64,000 bases of DNA from positions 121,607-185,606 of the forward strand of contig DATKQS010000020.1 in NCBI GenBank assembly GCA_035532555.1. Reading direction: 5' to 3'. Below the pieces are notes generated by a model. The model was not told where the DNA came from and did not search any database. It saw only the letters and a list, made by a program, of their open reading frames with translations. Source of the stretch: Thermoplasmata archaeon. GTDB taxonomy: Archaea > Thermoplasmatota > Thermoplasmata > Lutacidiplasmatales > UBA184. Shown in pieces: positions 1 through 7,972 of the stretch (positions are counted from its first letter, which is position 1; each line of letters opens with the position of its first letter). The translations under genes were made by a program, and so were the position numbers.

Positions 1-217
1 GGACGCCGTAGTTCCCGAGGAGCGGATAGGTGAAGGTGAGGATCTGTCCGCGGAAGGACGGATCCGTGAGCGTCTCGGGATATCCGACCATGCCGGTCGT
101 GAATACCACCTCACCGACGTGGCGCGCTCGCGCACCGAAGCCGACGCCGTCGAAACGGCTTCCGTCCTCGAGAAATAGAGTCCCCCCCAGAGCGCTCTCC
201 GGCTCCGCCGGCGGCAC
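1..217 (-). CDS. carA: Carbamoyl-phosphate synthase small subunit, N-terminal part (cut by window edge)
   Basis: The first ~72 codons of CarA, the glutamine-hydrolysing subunit that feeds ammonia to CarB for carbamoyl phosphate (pyrimidines and arginine). The reading reaches the window edge in the family's N-terminal domain: a [11 protein letters not shown] strand, then [14 protein letters not shown] and [20 protein letters not shown], all hallmark CarA segments. The GTG at 217 is the likely start. There is no ATG between it and the in-frame stop at 266-268. Divergent from the aminotransferase gene. The catalytic Cys-His-Glu domain lies outside the window. Confidence 0.9.
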   Translation of the reverse strand, partial: MPPAEPESALGGTLFLEDGSRFDGVGFGARARHVGEVVFTTGMVGYPETLTDPSFRGQILTFTYPLLGNYGV

Positions 218-257
218 GGACGTGTGGAACCCGAGCCCGACCAGGTGGTCGTCTGGG

Positions 258-314
258 CTTAAGATTTACGCGGACCGGAGCGGCCCGAGCCGGCTCTCCC
301 GCGACGGGCTAATG
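258..314. promoter_or_regulatory. Divergent promoter region between carA and the aminotransferase
   Basis: Two A/T-rich boxes stand in G+C-rich sequence. CTAATG at 309-314 is about 26 nt before the aminotransferase ATG at 338. The palindromic CTTAAG at 258-263 lies about 42 nt before the carA GTG on the other strand. Spacing fits archaeal TATA boxes. Confidence 0.45.
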
Positions 315-337
315 ACCCCGGGTTCGTAGGGCCGACG

Positions 338-1480
338 ATGTTCGTTGACACCATCCCGGACTCCCCCATCCTCACATTGATGGAGCGCATCTTCCGGATG
401 CGGGCCGCGGGGGAGACCGTAATCGGCTTGCACATCGGCGAGCCGGACTTCGATACCCCACCGGGGATCCGCGCCGCGGCGACTCGCGCGCTCGAAGAGG
501 GGCAGACCCATTACGGATCCTCGCAGGGGACTCCCGAGCTCCGCAGCGCGATTGCCGAGCGACTCGCGCGCCGACACCACATCCCCGCTCGCGCGGAGGA
601 CGTGGTGATCATGCCGTCGAAGTTCGCGATCTACGCGACGATCCTCGCGACCACCTCTCCCGGGGACGAGGTCCTCATCCCGAACCCGACCTACCTGTTC
701 GAGCAGGCCGTGCGCCTCGCCGGCGCCACGCCGGTGTTCGTTCCCCTGCGAGAGAACTACGGGCTCGATCCCGCGATCCTCGAGGCGGCGGTGACCCCTC
801 GGACCCGGCTCATCATCTACGCCACCCCGGGGAATCCCACGGGGCATCTCATGGACCGGCACGATCTCCAGGCGACGATCGAGATCGCGCGAAAGCACCA
901 GCTCATCCTCGCGAGCGACGAGACGTACGAGTCGCTGGTCTACGACGGAACGCACATCGCGAGCGCCGCGCTCGCCTACGGGGCCGAGCGGGTCGTCACG
1001 CTGGGAAGCTTCTCCAAGACGTTCGCCATGACCGGCTGGCGCGCCGGGTACGCGGTCGCACCGCCCCCGGTCCGCGCGAGGCTGGTGAAGGTAATGGAAC
1101 ACACCCTGACCTGCATCCCCCCGTTCGTCCAGGAGGGGTGCCGATGGGCGCTGGAGCACACCGAGCCGGAGGCCGAGCGCTTCCGCGAGGAGTTCCGGGC
1201 CCGACGCGATGCCCTCGTCCCGGCGCTCGCATCGATCCCCGGGTTCCATCTCGCTCGTCCCGACGGTGCCTTCTACGCATTCCCTTCCTACGACCTTCCG
1301 CTCTCCTCCACCCAGTTCGCCGAACGCCTGCTCATCGAGGAGCATGTCGCCGTCGTCCCGGGGATCTCCTTCGGGCCGGCGGGTGAACGGCACATCCGCA
1401 TCTCCTACGCCCGGCCCCGGGCCGAGCTCGCCGAAGGCGTGGAGCGGATCCGTCGCTTCGTCGAGCGGCACCGCGCGTGA
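338..1480 (+). CDS. Pyridoxal-phosphate aminotransferase, class I (aspartate aminotransferase-like)
   Basis: A 380-residue fold-type I aminotransferase of the aspartate/aromatic (AAT-I) family, which moves amino groups between amino acids and 2-oxo acids using PLP. The PLP-binding lysine is K227 in SFSKTFAMTGWRAGY. The substrate-side GEPDFDTP motif near residue 35, the NPTG motif and the ASDETYESLVYDG segment (the Asp that holds the pyridine nitrogen) are intact. The ATG at 338 has a CTAATG box about 26 nt upstream and no ribosome binding site, so a leaderless message is likely. Substrate cannot be fixed from sequence. Next gene is a separately promoted cyclase-family hydrolase. Confidence 0.85.
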   Translation: MFVDTIPDSPILTLMERIFRMRAAGETVIGLHIGEPDFDTPPGIRAAATRALEEGQTHYGSSQGTPELRSAIAERLARRHHIPARAEDVVIMPSKFAIYATILATTSPGDEVLIPNPTYLFEQAVRLAGATPVFVPLRENYGLDPAILEAAVTPRTRLIIYATPGNPTGHLMDRHDLQATIEIARKHQLILASDETYESLVYDGTHIASAALAYGAERVVTLGSFSKTFAMTGWRAGYAVAPPPVRARLVKVMEHTLTCIPPFVQEGCRWALEHTEPEAERFREEFRARRDALVPALASIPGFHLARPDGAFYAFPSYDLPLSSTQFAERLLIEEHVAVVPGISFGPAGERHIRISYARPRAELAEGVERIRRFVERHRA

Positions 1481-1502
1481 GCGCTCGGCCCTCGCCGGAC
1501 CG

Positions 1503-1510
1503 CTTTAGTA
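1503..1510 (+). promoter_or_regulatory. TATA-like box of the cyclase-family gene
   Basis: CTTTAGTA lies 23-30 nt before the ATG at 1533 in otherwise G+C-rich sequence, with no ribosome binding site. This matches the leaderless pattern seen across the window. Confidence 0.5.
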
Positions 1511-1532
1511 GCCGAGACCGATCGACCGCCCG

Positions 1533-2192
1533 ATGACCTTCCCCTCCCGCGTGCACGATCTTACGGCGACCCTCCAGACCCACATGGCCACCTGGCCGAC
1601 GTCGCCGCTCCCGGTGTTCGAGCCGACCGCCTTCAACGCTCGGGACGGCGTCGCGGGGGAGCGGATCGTCTGTTCGTCCCACACGGGGACCCACGTCGAT
1701 GCGCCGTACCATTTCGTCGAGGACGGCCGGACCATCGACGCCATCCCGCCGGAGGATCTCGTGGGCCCGGCCGTCGTCTTCGATCTGCGATCGGAGATCG
1801 ATGGCACCCTCCTCCGAAGGGCCAGCCTCGAACGGCATTGGCCGAAGGGCCCGGCTCCGGCCTTCGTCCTGCTGCGCACCGACTGGAGCCAGCAGCGCGC
1901 CCCGACCCAGCGCTACCTGTACGACTTCCCGGGCCTCGAGGTATCCGCCGCGAAGTTCCTGGTCGAGCGGGGGATCCGGGCGGTGGGCACCGACACTCTG
2001 TCCATCGACCCGTACGCGAACTCGGAGTTCGAGGCCCACAAGACCCTGCTCTCGCGCGGGATCTGGATCATCGAAGCGTTGGACCACTTGGACCGATTGC
2101 GCGAAGGGGTGGTGTACACGCTCGTCGTCGGACCCCTGAAGATCGGTGGAGGGAGCGGCGCCATGAGCCGGGTCCTCGCGCTCGAGTCGTAG
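1533..2192 (+). CDS. Cyclase-family metal-dependent hydrolase (kynurenine formamidase-like)
   Basis: A 219-residue protein of the cyclase / KynB-type amidohydrolase family. These are Zn- or Mn-dependent enzymes that open amide or lactam bonds, for example N-formylkynurenine. The signature H50-T-G-T-H54-V-D56-A-P-Y-H60 supplies the metal ligands. A second conserved region (GTDTLSID, then HKTLLSRGIWIIEAL) completes the family pattern. The following dehydrogenase starts 10 nt after the stop behind an AGGAGG site, so the two are probably co-transcribed. True substrate is unknown. The neighbourhood (aminotransferase, dehydrogenase) fits amino-acid catabolism. Confidence 0.8.
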   Translation: MTFPSRVHDLTATLQTHMATWPTSPLPVFEPTAFNARDGVAGERIVCSSHTGTHVDAPYHFVEDGRTIDAIPPEDLVGPAVVFDLRSEIDGTLLRRASLERHWPKGPAPAFVLLRTDWSQQRAPTQRYLYDFPGLEVSAAKFLVERGIRAVGTDTLSIDPYANSEFEAHKTLLSRGIWIIEALDHLDRLREGVVYTLVVGPLKIGGGSGAMSRVLALES

Positions 2193-2202
2193 GAGGCCGG
2201 CG

Positions 2203-2997
2203 ATGGGCATCGATCTGGGACTCGCGGGGCAACGGGTCCTCGTTACGGGAGCGAGCCAGGGGATCGGATATGCGGCCGCTCGCGCACTGCTCGAGGAGGG
2301 AGCCCGCGTCGTGATCAACTCCTCCCAGCCGGAGCGCCTCGCGCGGGCGGTCCAGGCACTCTCCGCGTTTGGCCCCGTCCACGGGATCGTCGCCGACCTG
2401 CGCCATCCCTCGGATCTGGAGCGACTGATCGGTGAGTCCACGGAGAACCTCGGCGGGCTGGACGTGCTCGTCTACGTGACGGGCGGACCTGCGCCCGGAC
2501 GCGCCATGGAACTCGATTACGCGGCCTGGCAGCGGGCCGCAGAACTGCTCGCGGTGAGCCCGGCCTACTTGAGCCGCCTCGCCGCCGAACGGATGATCTC
2601 CAACCCACGCGGGGGCCGCATCGTGCTCCTGGGATCGCTCACGATGCGCGAACCGATCCCGACCCTCGCGCTATCGAACGTGATGCGGATCTCCTTGCTG
2701 GGCCTCGTCCGCACCCTCGCGCGCGAGCTCGGACCCAAGCGGGTTCGCGTGAACGGGATCCTCCCGGGGTACATCGCCACGGAGCGGGTCCGGGAGATCT
2801 TCGAGGACACCGCTCGTCGCGAAGCGATCTCACCCGCGGAGGCCCGGGCGCGCCTGGAGAGGGAGATCCCGCTCGGTCGGCTCGGCGACCCCGCCGAGCT
2901 CGCTCGCGTGATCGCGTTCCTGGCGAGCGACGCATCGTCGTACGTCACGGGAGCCGTTCTCCCCGTGGACGGTGGGATCCTTCGATCCGTCGGTTAG
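2203..2997 (+). CDS. Short-chain dehydrogenase/reductase with atypical active site
   Basis: A 264-residue SDR with the Rossmann motif TGASQGIG near residues 15-22, and a FabG-like end (SYVTGAVLPVDGG). The catalytic Tyr-x3-Lys is missing: the aligned stretch reads S158-N-V-M-R162, within LALSNVMRISLLGLVRTLA. The same Ser/Asn...Arg pattern is known from a FabG-like SDR subgroup that deviates from the standard tetrad, so this is a family feature rather than a local mutation. Substrate is unknown. An AGGAGG site 7 nt before the ATG marks the start. The gene follows the cyclase-family gene and overlaps the convergent cupin gene by 4 nt. Confidence 0.8.
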   Translation: MGIDLGLAGQRVLVTGASQGIGYAAARALLEEGARVVINSSQPERLARAVQALSAFGPVHGIVADLRHPSDLERLIGESTENLGGLDVLVYVTGGPAPGRAMELDYAAWQRAAELLAVSPAYLSRLAAERMISNPRGGRIVLLGSLTMREPIPTLALSNVMRISLLGLVRTLARELGPKRVRVNGILPGYIATERVREIFEDTARREAISPAEARARLEREIPLGRLGDPAELARVIAFLASDASSYVTGAVLPVDGGILRSVG

Positions 2998-3347
2998 GCG
3001 TCGGGAGGGAGCGCCTCACTCCGGAACTCCTCTCGTTCCGGTGCGAAGACATCGAAGACGACGGTCGCATGGTCGGGGTCCGCGTGCAACTCGTGGGGCA
3101 CGTCGGGGGGAACGTAGTACGCGTCGCCGCGGACCATCTTCCAGGACGCGTCGCCGACCGTGAAGAGCCCTCCGCCCTCGAGCACGGTGCCGTACTGCGC
3201 GTGCGGGTGGGTATGCTTTGGGAACACGCTCCCGGGAGCAATGCGGTAGAGGACGAGCATCGCACTCGGTCCGTGCGCCAGGATGCGGCGCTGAACGCCG
3301 GGAAGTATCTCGTGCCAGGCCCCGGCCTTCTCGTGCCACAGCGGCAT
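2994..3347 (-). CDS. Single-domain cupin protein
   Basis: A 117-residue small beta-barrel protein. Cupin motif 1 is visible as HTHPHAQYGTVLEGGG with G-D further on (VRGDAYYVPPDVPHELHA), giving His/Glu metal ligands typical of the family. Such proteins are sugar or amino-acid dioxygenases, isomerases or sensors; the role here is not predictable. A CAAATAG box about 27 nt upstream on the minus strand supports the ATG at 3347. Its stop overlaps the end of the convergent SDR gene. Confidence 0.75.
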   Translation of the reverse strand: MPLWHEKAGAWHEILPGVQRRILAHGPSAMLVLYRIAPGSVFPKHTHPHAQYGTVLEGGGLFTVGDASWKMVRGDAYYVPPDVPHELHADPDHATVVFDVFAPEREEFRSEALPPDA

Positions 3348-3454
3348 CCCCCGAGCGAGGCGCCCCCGCTATTTGGAGGGTGAGGAGGCGCATCTCCCGG
3401 GGGATTTCGGCTCGGCGAGGCATCAAATCCACGACGGGGTTCGTCCGATACGAT

Positions 3455-4453
3455 ATGCCCGGGTTCCCGCGACTCCAAGAGTCCTACGACATGGTCATCG
3501 TGGGCGGGGGCCACGCGGGGCTCCAGGCGGGATTGAAAGCGGCGCTCTTGGGTCACTCCGCCGCTCTGCTCGATCGGGGACCAAAGTACAGCCGGTCGTA
3601 CTACGCGCCGACCATGGACAACATTCCCGGGTTTCCCGATGGGATCTCCGGCCACAAGCTCCTCGATGCCCAGATCGCGGCGGTGCGCAAGGTCGACCGT
3701 GAGGTCGGCTACTTCACCCCGGCCGAGGTGATGAGCGTCGAGCGCGCCGAGGACGGTCAGTACGCGGTGGCGTTCGACTGGCTCAAGCAGCGCCGGGTCA
3801 CACGGGGCCGGGCCGTCATCCTCGCGATGGGGGTCGTCGACCGGATGCCGGTGATCGGAGGCAAGATCGATCCGATCTTCCCCTGGGCCAATCAGGCGAT
3901 CGTCGAATTCTGCGTCCTGTGCGACGGGCACACGCTCCCGAACCGGTCGGTCGCGGTGCTGGGTCACGATGCGTTCGCCGTGCGATCCGCGATCGATCTC
4001 TTCCACTTCCAGCCGGCTTCGGTGGAGCTCCTCACGAACGGCCACCCCCTCCTCGAAGGAAGCGACGAGGCCGAGCGCGCCGATCTTGAGCGACGGATGG
4101 CCGAGCGCCACATCTCTCTCCACGACTCGGAGATCGTGGGGTTTGACGGGATCCGGGAGCAGCGCTTCCACGTCCGGTTCACCGACGGCTCCGTCCGACA
4201 GTACGACAAGGGGTTCAGCGCCCTCGGCTGGTACAACATGAACTCCCAGATCCCGCACTCCCTCGGGGCCCGGTTCGACGACGATGGGTTTGTCGTGACC
4301 GACGAGGATTGCCGGGTGCTATCCGATGCATCGGGCGAGGTCATCCCGGGGCTGTACTGCGTGGGGGACCTGCGGAACGGATGGAATCAGATCCCCGAAG
4401 CGTGGGCCACCGCGGAGCGGGCCGTGATCCATGCGTACTCTTGGTACCTGTAG
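3455..4453 (+). CDS. Thioredoxin-reductase-like FAD/NAD(P)-dependent oxidoreductase
   Basis: A 332-residue pyridine-nucleotide disulfide oxidoreductase of the low-Mr TrxR class. The FAD-binding GGGHAGLQAG is at the N-terminus and the redox pair is C153-V-L-C156-D-G-H, the position used by thioredoxin reductase (CxxCDG). The C-terminal GLYCVGDLRNG binds the FAD pyrophosphate. An open frame runs back to 3218, but the conserved start MPGFPRL..YDMVIVGGG at 3455 has a TCAAAT box 27-32 nt upstream and is preferred. No thioredoxin gene is adjacent, so it may serve a TrxA-like or other acceptor, such as ferredoxin-type or glutaredoxin partners. Confidence 0.8.
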   Translation: MPGFPRLQESYDMVIVGGGHAGLQAGLKAALLGHSAALLDRGPKYSRSYYAPTMDNIPGFPDGISGHKLLDAQIAAVRKVDREVGYFTPAEVMSVERAEDGQYAVAFDWLKQRRVTRGRAVILAMGVVDRMPVIGGKIDPIFPWANQAIVEFCVLCDGHTLPNRSVAVLGHDAFAVRSAIDLFHFQPASVELLTNGHPLLEGSDEAERADLERRMAERHISLHDSEIVGFDGIREQRFHVRFTDGSVRQYDKGFSALGWYNMNSQIPHSLGARFDDDGFVVTDEDCRVLSDASGEVIPGLYCVGDLRNGWNQIPEAWATAERAVIHAYSWYL

Positions 4454-4474
4454 TCCCTCCCGAGCGCCGGGGCC

Positions 4475-5242
4475 CTACCCGGGAGTGGCCGACGCGACGC
4501 GGGGTCGGGGCTCGGGGGGCGGGCTCGCAATCTGGAGCTGTCGCGAGAGCTCGGTGAGATCGGTGGCGATCGCGGAGGCGCCGGCGGCTAGGAAGCGGTC
4601 GGTCGACATGGTCGACGACTCGGACGGATCGGGAAGAACGGCGTAGAAGCGCACGCCCGCGCGCGTCGCGCACTCCGCATCGATCAGGTGGTCTCCGACG
4701 TAGAGCGCCCGCTCGACCGGGACCCCCATCTCCGAGAGGAGGTAGAGGAGGGCCTCGGGGGAGGGTTTCGCGGGGCCCGGCGCGCTGCGCGTCCGCATGA
4801 AGGAGAAGTACCGGTCGAGGTGGGTTCGGCCGAGGGCTTCGCGGGTGAACGGTTCCGAGCTGCGGGTCAACAGGCCCAGCCGGAATCCGCGCTCGTGGAG
4901 TCCCCGGAGGAGGGCCGGGGCCCCCGCACGGGCCGTCGTCCGGTCGAGCGCCTGCATCTCGATCCCGTCGATCAGCTTGTGGAACTCGGCCTCGAAACGG
5001 AGGATGACGGTGGTCGGTGTCTCGGAAGAACGCAGTTCGTCGCGGGCGCTCTCCAAGATGCGATGGAGCGGTTCCTCCGGGCTCAATCGGCCGGGGGTGA
5101 CCCCGTAGCGTTCGGCGAGCCGGATCACTTCATGGCGCATCCGTCCGAAATCGTGACGCGACACCACGAGGGTGCCATCGAGGTCGAAGACGACCCCGAG
5201 GACGGGTTCGATGAACCGGGGCTCCGGGACGCGCGTGGGCAT
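4475..5242 (-). CDS. HAD-superfamily phosphatase (phosphoglycolate phosphatase-like)
   Basis: A 255-residue HAD hydrolase. Motif I is FDLDGTLV near residue 20 (first Asp is the nucleophile), motif II is the LLTRSS segment, motif III is the Lys of GPAKPSPEALL, and motif IV is YVGDHLIDAECA. The long helical cap between motifs I and II is of the C1 type seen in Gph/PGP and beta-phosphoglucomutase. It probably dephosphorylates a small metabolite; which one is unknown. The gene follows the DNA methyltransferase on the same strand after 77 nt that include a hairpin and a T-run, so it probably has its own promoter. Confidence 0.75.
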   Translation of the reverse strand: MPTRVPEPRFIEPVLGVVFDLDGTLVVSRHDFGRMRHEVIRLAERYGVTPGRLSPEEPLHRILESARDELRSSETPTTVILRFEAEFHKLIDGIEMQALDRTTARAGAPALLRGLHERGFRLGLLTRSSEPFTREALGRTHLDRYFSFMRTRSAPGPAKPSPEALLYLLSEMGVPVERALYVGDHLIDAECATRAGVRFYAVLPDPSESSTMSTDRFLAAGASAIATDLTELSRQLQIASPPPEPRPRVASATPG

Positions 5243-5257
5243 GGGTACCTCTCGGGG

Positions 5258-5318
5258 AAAAAATACGCGAGCGATGGTACGTATAGTCTTCCCTCCACCG
5301 GCAGGCCCGCCGGCGGGC
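5258..5318 (-). terminator. Hairpin plus T-tract after the methyltransferase gene
   Basis: A perfect 14-bp palindrome GCCCGCCGGCGGGC (5305-5318) sits right after the methyltransferase stop on the minus strand. A run of six T follows at 5258-5263, just before the HAD gene. Archaeal termination needs mainly the T-run; the hairpin may add to it. The T-run may also be part of the HAD promoter. Confidence 0.4.
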
Positions 5319-5319
5319 G

Positions 5320-6846
5320 CTAGGTGCCGTTCGGCCGCTCGAGCGTCACGATCGATTCGCGCAGGCGGAAGGAGCGCCGCTGGCCGGAGCGCCGTTCGCG
5401 TGCGATGTCGACCGATCGGATCCGGAAGCCTACGGAGGCGCCGAGGCGGGCCGTGATCAGATCTCCGGGGACGTACGTGCCGGCGAGCAGCGAATCACCG
5501 ATGACGAGGACGAATCGCCCCCCGGGCCGGAGCGAGCGGTAGACTCCCGATAGGATCGGAAGCAGGTCCCGGAAGTAGCGGTGGACGATCCCGTGCATGT
5601 CGTCGCGCCGGTAGGATCCCTTGCGCCCCGTCCGCTCCCGGATCTGCTCGAGGATCTCGGGGAGCCAGGGGTCCGGGGCGTCGTGCGTGGTCCGATACGC
5701 TCGCGTTTCCGCACGAGGCAGGTTGTCGCAGGCGACCTCCTCCCGACGCAACCTCGCGAGATCTGCGTACGAAGAGACGTACCCGAGCCACGCGAGGTCG
5801 ATCTTGTAGTTCATGACGTAGTCCATCCCGTTCACGTAGGGCGGGCTCGTGAGCGCGAGATCCACCGATCCCTCGGGCAGGTCCATCGTTCGGGCGTCCC
5901 GCTGTTCGACCACGATCGGAGGGCCCCAGCGCGCGCGCTCGGGGGCCAGTGCCTCCAGATCGGACCGCATCTCGGCGATCGCGGTGCGGAACCGATCGAA
6001 CGGGGATGGGCCGGCGGGTCTCGCCGGTCCGTACCCCAGGCACGGGGAGCGTCGCAGGTGGCTGGACGGGATGAGGATCCGGCCGAAGGCGAGGCGGCCC
6101 GCCTCGTCCTCGGGCCGGGTCGACTCGGGAAGGGCATCGCGCAGCCGGGTGAGTTCGTCCAAGACATCGGGGTCGAACTGCCGCCGGGTCTCGCGGAGGA
6201 ACGGGAGGGCTCCGGGGGCCGATCGGCGCGCTCGCGCGAGCACCCGACGCCCGGCGCGCTCGAGCGCCGAGCGATCGAGCTCGAGCCGGCCCTTCACGCG
6301 CGCCGCGAGCGCCGCCGGCGCGAGCAGTTCGAACCCGATTGCGCGGGCTCCGGCACGGCGGGCCTCGATGAGCGTCGTCCCGCTTCCCGAGAACGGGTCG
6401 AGCACGGTCGCCGGGGCGGATAGCCCGGCATGGTCGATCACCGTGCGCACGAACTCCGCCGAGTAGCCCTGGACGTACGGCCACCAGCGATGGACCGGCA
6501 ACTGATCGTTGGGTCGGAAGGTGATCGGACCGTCGTACGTACCGAGAGCGATCCCGTCCTCGTGCTCGAAGCGCTCCCGGAAGGCGGCCGCGTCCTCGAA
6601 ATCCGGACGGCGCTCGAGGGTCTCGTAGTCGCTCAGCATCCATAGGCCACGCCCCATTCGCACGACTTCGCCGCGCGCCGCGAGTCGGTCGAGCTCCTCC
6701 TCCACCGCCGGGGAGTCGACCTCCAGTCTCCGGGCCAGTTGGCGGACGGTGGCCCCGATCGCCCCCGTCTCTCCCAGGGCGGTGCGCAACTCCGCCCAGG
6801 AATCCGCTATCGCGGGAGCCGGTAGTGCGACCACGGGGGCTCGCAT
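5320..6846 (-). CDS. Solitary DNA methyltransferase (N4/N6 amino-methylase type) with N-terminal winged helix
   Basis: A 508-residue SAM-dependent methylase. Residues ~15-75 look like a winged helix-turn-helix (GAIGATVRQLARRLEVDSPAVE), motif I is D150-P-F-S-G-S-G-T-T, and the catalytic motif IV is T333-S-P-P-Y337-V-N-G. The SPPY form is usual for cytosine-N4 or adenine-N6 amino methylation of DNA. Motif I precedes motif IV, with ~175 residues between them that could recognise the target. An open frame extends to 7329, but the part above 6846 only mirrors the CHAD gene. No restriction endonuclease gene is adjacent, so it is probably an orphan methylase. An RNA target cannot be excluded. Confidence 0.75.
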   Translation of the reverse strand: MRAPVVALPAPAIADSWAELRTALGETGAIGATVRQLARRLEVDSPAVEEELDRLAARGEVVRMGRGLWMLSDYETLERRPDFEDAAAFRERFEHEDGIALGTYDGPITFRPNDQLPVHRWWPYVQGYSAEFVRTVIDHAGLSAPATVLDPFSGSGTTLIEARRAGARAIGFELLAPAALAARVKGRLELDRSALERAGRRVLARARRSAPGALPFLRETRRQFDPDVLDELTRLRDALPESTRPEDEAGRLAFGRILIPSSHLRRSPCLGYGPARPAGPSPFDRFRTAIAEMRSDLEALAPERARWGPPIVVEQRDARTMDLPEGSVDLALTSPPYVNGMDYVMNYKIDLAWLGYVSSYADLARLRREEVACDNLPRAETRAYRTTHDAPDPWLPEILEQIRERTGRKGSYRRDDMHGIVHRYFRDLLPILSGVYRSLRPGGRFVLVIGDSLLAGTYVPGDLITARLGASVGFRIRSVDIARERRSGQRRSFRLRESIVTLERPNGT

Positions 6847-6865
6847 CGGGGCGGGCGCTATGTCC

Positions 6866-7834
6866 CTATCGGTGTCGAGCGTTCGTCCGTCGCGTCGCTC
6901 GGCGATGCCGAGCCGGGCGCGGGGGGCGTGCGGTGGTAGGGCGTTCGGGGACCCCGCGGACGGCTCGATGATGGCGGAGGTGGAGCCCCTTGAGTTCTCG
7001 GATGAGGTCGTGTCGCATCCGACGATGCTCCTCGTGGAACGCACGGGCCCACGGCTCGCGCCGGTGATTCGGGTCGAGCTCATCGAGCCGCTGGGTGAGC
7101 ACGTCCCGATCGTGGAGCTCTCCGAGGCGGCGCTGGACCGACGCCAGGCGGCGGGGGAACGTGGAGGACGGGGTTCCCTGGAGCGCATCTTGGAGATCGG
7201 ACAGGTAGCGCCACCGGCGCACGCGAACGCGGACCTCGTGGAGCCGTTCCGGACTGGGCCGACGCATGGATCGCTTCCGTGCCCGACGCGCCGATCGCTC
7301 GAGGAGCCGCCGCTCCTCCTCAAGGCCACGGGCGATCGTCTCCGTGGTCGGAGCGGTGATCGAGCCTCCCAGAGCTACGGCCACCTCCTCGAAGAGCCCC
7401 GCCTGGCGTTCCGCTCGCAGGGTGGCTCGCAGGAGTTCGCGCCCCGTTCGAGTATCGTCCCGAAGGCGGCGACGCAGCGTCCACAGAGCGGAATCCGCGC
7501 TCGCCTCGGAGAGCGACGATCCGTCCAAGAACCGGTCCACCAGCGTCAGCGCAACATCGAGGTCCCGCACCTCCCCGACGAGCTGGGTCGCTCGGCGCAG
7601 CCGGGCATCCAGCGCGGGCCAGGCACGTCGGCCCGCGCGCCGACCGACCCGCGCTGCGACGCCCGCGAGCGTGCGCAGGCGGCGCAGATCTCGGTGAAGA
7701 TCGTGCAGGTCCTCCGCCGTTGGGTGCGGCCGTTGGATCACCCGGTCGGTCGACGCGGTCGTCGTCGTGAGACATTCGCGGACGTACCGCGCGAGCGCGG
7801 CCGGCGAGAGCGATGACGTCAGGGACTTCGCCAT
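6866..7834 (-). CDS. CHAD-domain protein
   Basis: A ~322-residue alpha-helical CHAD (conserved histidine alpha-helical domain) protein. Two repeats rich in His and Arg are visible: LHDLHRDLRRLRTLAG in the first and LHEVRVRVRRWRYLSDL plus LGELHDRDVL in the second. CHAD domains bind polyphosphate along a strongly basic surface and are often encoded beside Ppx, PPK or SixA genes, exactly as here. The ATG at 7834 (MAKSLTSS) is chosen. An in-frame GTG at 7891 would also fit a promoter in the TTCTTATT box shared with the divergent ppx gene. The methyltransferase follows after 19 nt on the same strand. Confidence 0.8.
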   Translation of the reverse strand: MAKSLTSSLSPAALARYVRECLTTTTASTDRVIQRPHPTAEDLHDLHRDLRRLRTLAGVAARVGRRAGRRAWPALDARLRRATQLVGEVRDLDVALTLVDRFLDGSSLSEASADSALWTLRRRLRDDTRTGRELLRATLRAERQAGLFEEVAVALGGSITAPTTETIARGLEEERRLLERSARRARKRSMRRPSPERLHEVRVRVRRWRYLSDLQDALQGTPSSTFPRRLASVQRRLGELHDRDVLTQRLDELDPNHRREPWARAFHEEHRRMRHDLIRELKGLHLRHHRAVRGVPERPTTARPPRPARHRRATRRTNARHR

Positions 7835-7941
7835 GATGATGAACCGCTCCGGGGCCGAGGAAGACGGAACCGTCGCCTCACCGGGACGCACCGTGCCGGG
7901 GAGTAAGGCGTACACGGGGTGTGGACCCCGGGGCGCGATGA

Positions 7942-7949
7942 TTCTTATT
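7942..7949. promoter_or_regulatory. A/T box between the CHAD and ppx genes
   Basis: TTCTTATT lies 24-31 nt before the GTG at 7973. It supports that GTG as the start of a leaderless ppx mRNA. Read the other way, it could serve the divergent CHAD gene. Confidence 0.5.
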
Positions 7950-7972
7950 GAGGGGATGCGTACGGGACCGGC

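Noticed and set aside
266..1471. 401-codon frame opposite the aminotransferase
   Set aside because: Pure antisense shadow: Arg/Gly/Glu-rich, no motif, while the plus strand has a complete aminotransferase.
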